Below, piece by piece: positions 6,567-8,303 of a stretch of DNA of 8,303 nucleotides (position 1 is the stretch's first letter; each line of letters begins with the position of its first letter). The DNA is from Deltaproteobacteria bacterium (lineage in GTDB: Bacteria > Myxococcota_A > UBA796 > UBA2385). The position numbers were made by a program, and so were the translations under genes. Location: positions 1 to 8,303 of the forward strand of contig JAERSX010000467.1 of the NCBI GenBank assembly GCA_016845285.1. Reading direction: 5' to 3'. Below the pieces are notes generated by a model. It did not search any database. It had not been told where the DNA came from and worked only from the letters and a program-made list of their open reading frames with translations.

Positions 6567-6670
6567 GGCCCGACCGCCTCCCGGCACTCGGCACCTGGAC
6601 CGACCAAGGCGTCGACGGCCACGTTTTCGTGCACCCGTACTTCCGACCCACATGAGGATAGCGGGCCTAC

Positions 6671-7135
6671 ATGAGGCTTCTGCTCCTGCTCCTGTGCCTG
6701 GTGGGCCACCCTGCCTTCGCTGTGAACGCCGACGCGAACGGTCGCTCCCAAGCGCCGCAGACCCTCGCTGAGACCGCCTCCGCCCTGGGCAGTGGTAAAT
6801 CCAGCGAGCGCCGCTTCGCCGCGCGGGTACTGCGTCAGCAGGTCAAGTCGGCGCTGAAGCAGTCGAGCCGCGGCAACGGCACCTCGTTGTTGAGCGCGGA
6901 CGCCCTGTTGTTCCTCGAGGACGCCGACCGCACCCTGGCGCCACGGTGCGTGACAGCGCTGAAGCACGCCGATGTGCGCGTGGCCTGCGCTCAGATCATC
7001 GCCGTCCTCGAGTACCACGCCGGCCGAGCAGCCATCGCCCAGGCCATCGCCCAAGAAGACCACCCCGGGCGCGCCAGGCGTCTGGCCCGTGCCCTGAGAC
7101 AGCTCGACACCACCGCCCCCGAGGTGACGCCATGA
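6671..7135 (+). CDS. Small exported helical protein, HEAT-repeat-like
   Basis: This 154-residue protein begins with a clear Sec signal peptide (MRLLLLLLCLVGHPAFA, likely cut after AFA at residue 17). The mature part is almost all helix-forming: residues 47-65 (RRFAARVLRQQVKSALK) and 76-146. The latter contain paired helices such as VTALKHADVRVACAQIIAVL and RAAIAQAIAQEDHPGRARRL, a spacing like HEAT repeats. The call of HEAT-like is by eye and tentative; the function is unknown. No strong Shine-Dalgarno site is seen; AGGATA at 6655-6660 is about 10 nt upstream. Its last codons overlap the coaE start by 4 bp (ATGA), so the two are translated from one message and probably coupled. The gap from the activator gene is 104 bp, with no convincing terminator. 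Confidence 0.75.
   Translation: MRLLLLLLCLVGHPAFAVNADANGRSQAPQTLAETASALGSGKSSERRFAARVLRQQVKSALKQSSRGNGTSLLSADALLFLEDADRTLAPRCVTALKHADVRVACAQIIAVLEYHAGRAAIAQAIAQEDHPGRARRLARALRQLDTTAPEVTP
7121..7127 (+). promoter_or_regulatory. Shine-Dalgarno site GAGGTGA for coaE
   Basis: GAGGTGA lies 4 nt before the coaE ATG at 7132, inside the end of the upstream gene. With the glycine-rich N-terminus typical of the family, it fixes the coaE start and rules out the in-frame ATG at 6946. Confidence 0.65.
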
Positions 7136-7752
7136 AGACAGTCGGACTCACTGGAGGCATCGCTTGCGGCAAGTCCACCGTCGCACGCCTCCTGGCCGAC
7201 CGAGGCGTCGCCACCCTCGACGCGGATCAGGTGGCTCGTCAGGTGGTCGAGCCCGGACAACCCGCCCTGGCCGAGATCGTGGCGCGGTTCGGAGAAGGTG
7301 TGCTGCGGGCCGACGGCACCCTCGATCGCAAAGGGCTTGGTGCCATCGTCTTCGCCGATGCCAGCGCCCGCAGAGATCTGGAGTCCATCACCCACCCTGC
7401 CATCCGAGCTCAGACGGTGGGTTTCCTGATGGCACAAGCGGAGGCGGGTGCTGTCGCTGCGGTTGTCGAGGCGGCCCTGCTCGTCGAGACCCGCAGCCAC
7501 GGCCTCTACGACGAGCTGATCGTGGTGGGGTGCAGCCCACGGATCCAGCGCGCCCGGCTGCTCACCCGGGACGGCTTCACGGCGGCAGAAGCAGACCAGC
7601 GCCTCGCCGCTCAGCTCCCGCTGGCCGACAAGCGCGCCGTGGCGACTGAGTACATCTCCAACGACGGCGACGAGGCAGAGCTCGCCGTCGCCGTGGATCA
7701 GGCCTGGAGGCGGATCCTGGACCGCGCGGCCAGGCCTCCGGTCGGTCAGTAG
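7132..7752 (+). CDS. coaE: Dephospho-CoA kinase
   Basis: This 206-residue product matches the usual length of the family (about 200). CoaE phosphorylates the 3'-hydroxyl of the ribose of dephospho-CoA with ATP, the last step of coenzyme A synthesis, in the cytoplasm. The P-loop GGIACGKST is at residues 8-16, directly after the start as expected. LDADQVARQVVEPG (29-42) is the conserved acidic segment of the substrate site. EAALLVE (113-119), RARLLTRDG (140-148) and the QLPLADKRAVATEYISNDG segment (161-179) correspond to family motifs (PLLFE-like, the lid arginine region, and the closing N-G motif). The ATG overlaps the end of the small exported protein gene by 4 bp. The stop codon lies within a 7-bp tail-to-tail overlap with apt on the other strand. 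Nothing suggests loss of function. Confidence 0.96.
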   Translation: MKTVGLTGGIACGKSTVARLLADRGVATLDADQVARQVVEPGQPALAEIVARFGEGVLRADGTLDRKGLGAIVFADASARRDLESITHPAIRAQTVGFLMAQAEAGAVAAVVEAALLVETRSHGLYDELIVVGCSPRIQRARLLTRDGFTAAEADQRLAAQLPLADKRAVATEYISNDGDEAELAVAVDQAWRRILDRAARPPVGQ

Positions 7753-8273
7753 TTGACGATGGACTCGACGCGGGTGTCGCCGAGCTTCGAGCGCCCATCG
7801 AGGAAGCCGAGCTCGACCACGAAGGCCGTCCCGACCACCTTGCCACCCAGCTTCTCGACGAGCTGAACCGTGGCCATGGCGGTACCACCGGTGGCCAGCA
7901 GGTCATCGACGATGAGCACGTTGGCGCCGGCCTCGAAGGCATCGGTGTGGAGCTCGAGGGTGGCCTGGCCATACTCGAGGTCGTACGAGACGCTGATGTG
8001 GTCGTAGGGCAGCTTCCCGGGCTTCCGGGCGGGCACGAACGCACACCCCAGCTTCATGGCCAACGGCACGCCGAAGATGAAGCCGCGCGACTCCATGCCC
8101 ACCACGGCGTCGATCTGCGTACCTGCGAAGCGGGCGGCGAAGTCGTCGGTGATGGCGGCCATCTGGGCCGCATCGGCAAGGACCGGTGTGATGTCCTTGA
8201 AGAGGATGCCTTCCTTGGGGAAGTCAGGCACGTCGCGGATGGTGGCGGAAATGGTGGCAGCGAGATCGCTCAT
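7746..8273 (-). CDS. apt: Adenine phosphoribosyltransferase
   Basis: This 175-residue, full-length type I phosphoribosyltransferase converts adenine and PRPP to AMP and pyrophosphate (purine salvage, cytoplasm). Conserved parts are FPKEGILFKDITP (18-30), the ESRGFIFG segment (61-68), the flexible-loop region ARKPGKLP (82-89), and the PRPP-binding motif VLIVDDLLATGGTA (119-132) with its paired aspartates. The ATG is at 8273; an AGGA-like site lies 4 nt upstream on the - strand. Only 30 nt of upstream sequence are in the window, so its promoter cannot be judged. It converges on coaE and the two coding ends overlap by 7 bp. Confidence 0.97.
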   Translation of the reverse strand: MSDLAATISATIRDVPDFPKEGILFKDITPVLADAAQMAAITDDFAARFAGTQIDAVVGMESRGFIFGVPLAMKLGCAFVPARKPGKLPYDHISVSYDLEYGQATLELHTDAFEAGANVLIVDDLLATGGTAMATVQLVEKLGGKVVGTAFVVELGFLDGRSKLGDTRVESIVNY

Positions 8274-8303
8274 GGGGTCCTCGTCTTCGAAGGGGATGGG
8301 AGC

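Noticed and set aside
6617..6634. CACG-TTTT-CGTG hairpin after the activator gene as a terminator
   Set aside because: The stem is only 4 bp, with no T-run after it.
5331..6653. A 440-codon open frame on the - strand opposite the activator gene
   Set aside because: It is antisense to an unmistakable sigma54 activator. Long antisense frames are expected in GC-rich genes, and its translation shows no recognisable domain or ribosome-binding site.
6946..7131. N-terminal extension of coaE
   Set aside because: It lies inside the exported-protein gene; the family starts directly at the P-loop strand, as at 7132.

Overview
The window is GC-rich (roughly two thirds G+C by eye) and densely packed, and reads like chromosome from a myxobacterium-like or other deltaproteobacterial-type lineage. 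That placement is an inference from gene content: PEGA-domain and lipoprotein genes, a TPR/membrane protein, and an FHA-GAF-sigma54 activator, all common in that group. No mobile element, CRISPR array, tRNA or rRNA is visible.

Layout. (1) Positions 1-2628, + strand: a three-gene block encoding an incomplete protein with two PEGA-like beta domains, a short lipoprotein-like protein with one Ig-like domain, and a 504-residue lipoprotein built from about five carboxypeptidase-regulatory-like beta domains. Gaps are 5 bp and then a 1-bp stop/start overlap, so this looks like one transcript for cell-surface proteins. (2) 2629-2890: a non-coding gap with several inverted repeats, between converging genes. 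(3) 2891-3505, - strand: a 204-residue protein with two similar helix-turn-helix units and an unrecognised C-terminal domain. It is the least familiar gene here. (4) 3506-3799: an AT-richer divergent control region. (5) 3800-4708, +: a secreted or membrane-anchored TPR protein. (6) 4794-6566, +: an FHA-GAF-AAA+-Fis sigma54-dependent activator, preceded by a hairpin and a TATACT box. (7) 6671-7752, +: a small exported HEAT-like helical protein overlapping coaE (dephospho-CoA kinase) by 4 bp. (8) 7746-8273, -: apt (adenine phosphoribosyltransferase), whose 3' end overlaps that of coaE by 7 bp.

How they fit together. The first block, the TPR protein and the HEAT-like protein are envelope proteins of unknown role. 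The double-HTH protein and the FHA activator are two regulators of different type; neither has an evident target in the window. coaE and apt are core metabolism (CoA synthesis and adenine salvage) and argue for a stable chromosomal region. I found no clear undescribed multi-gene system. The best leads are the double-HTH protein with its divergent control region, and the coupled HEAT-like/coaE pair.
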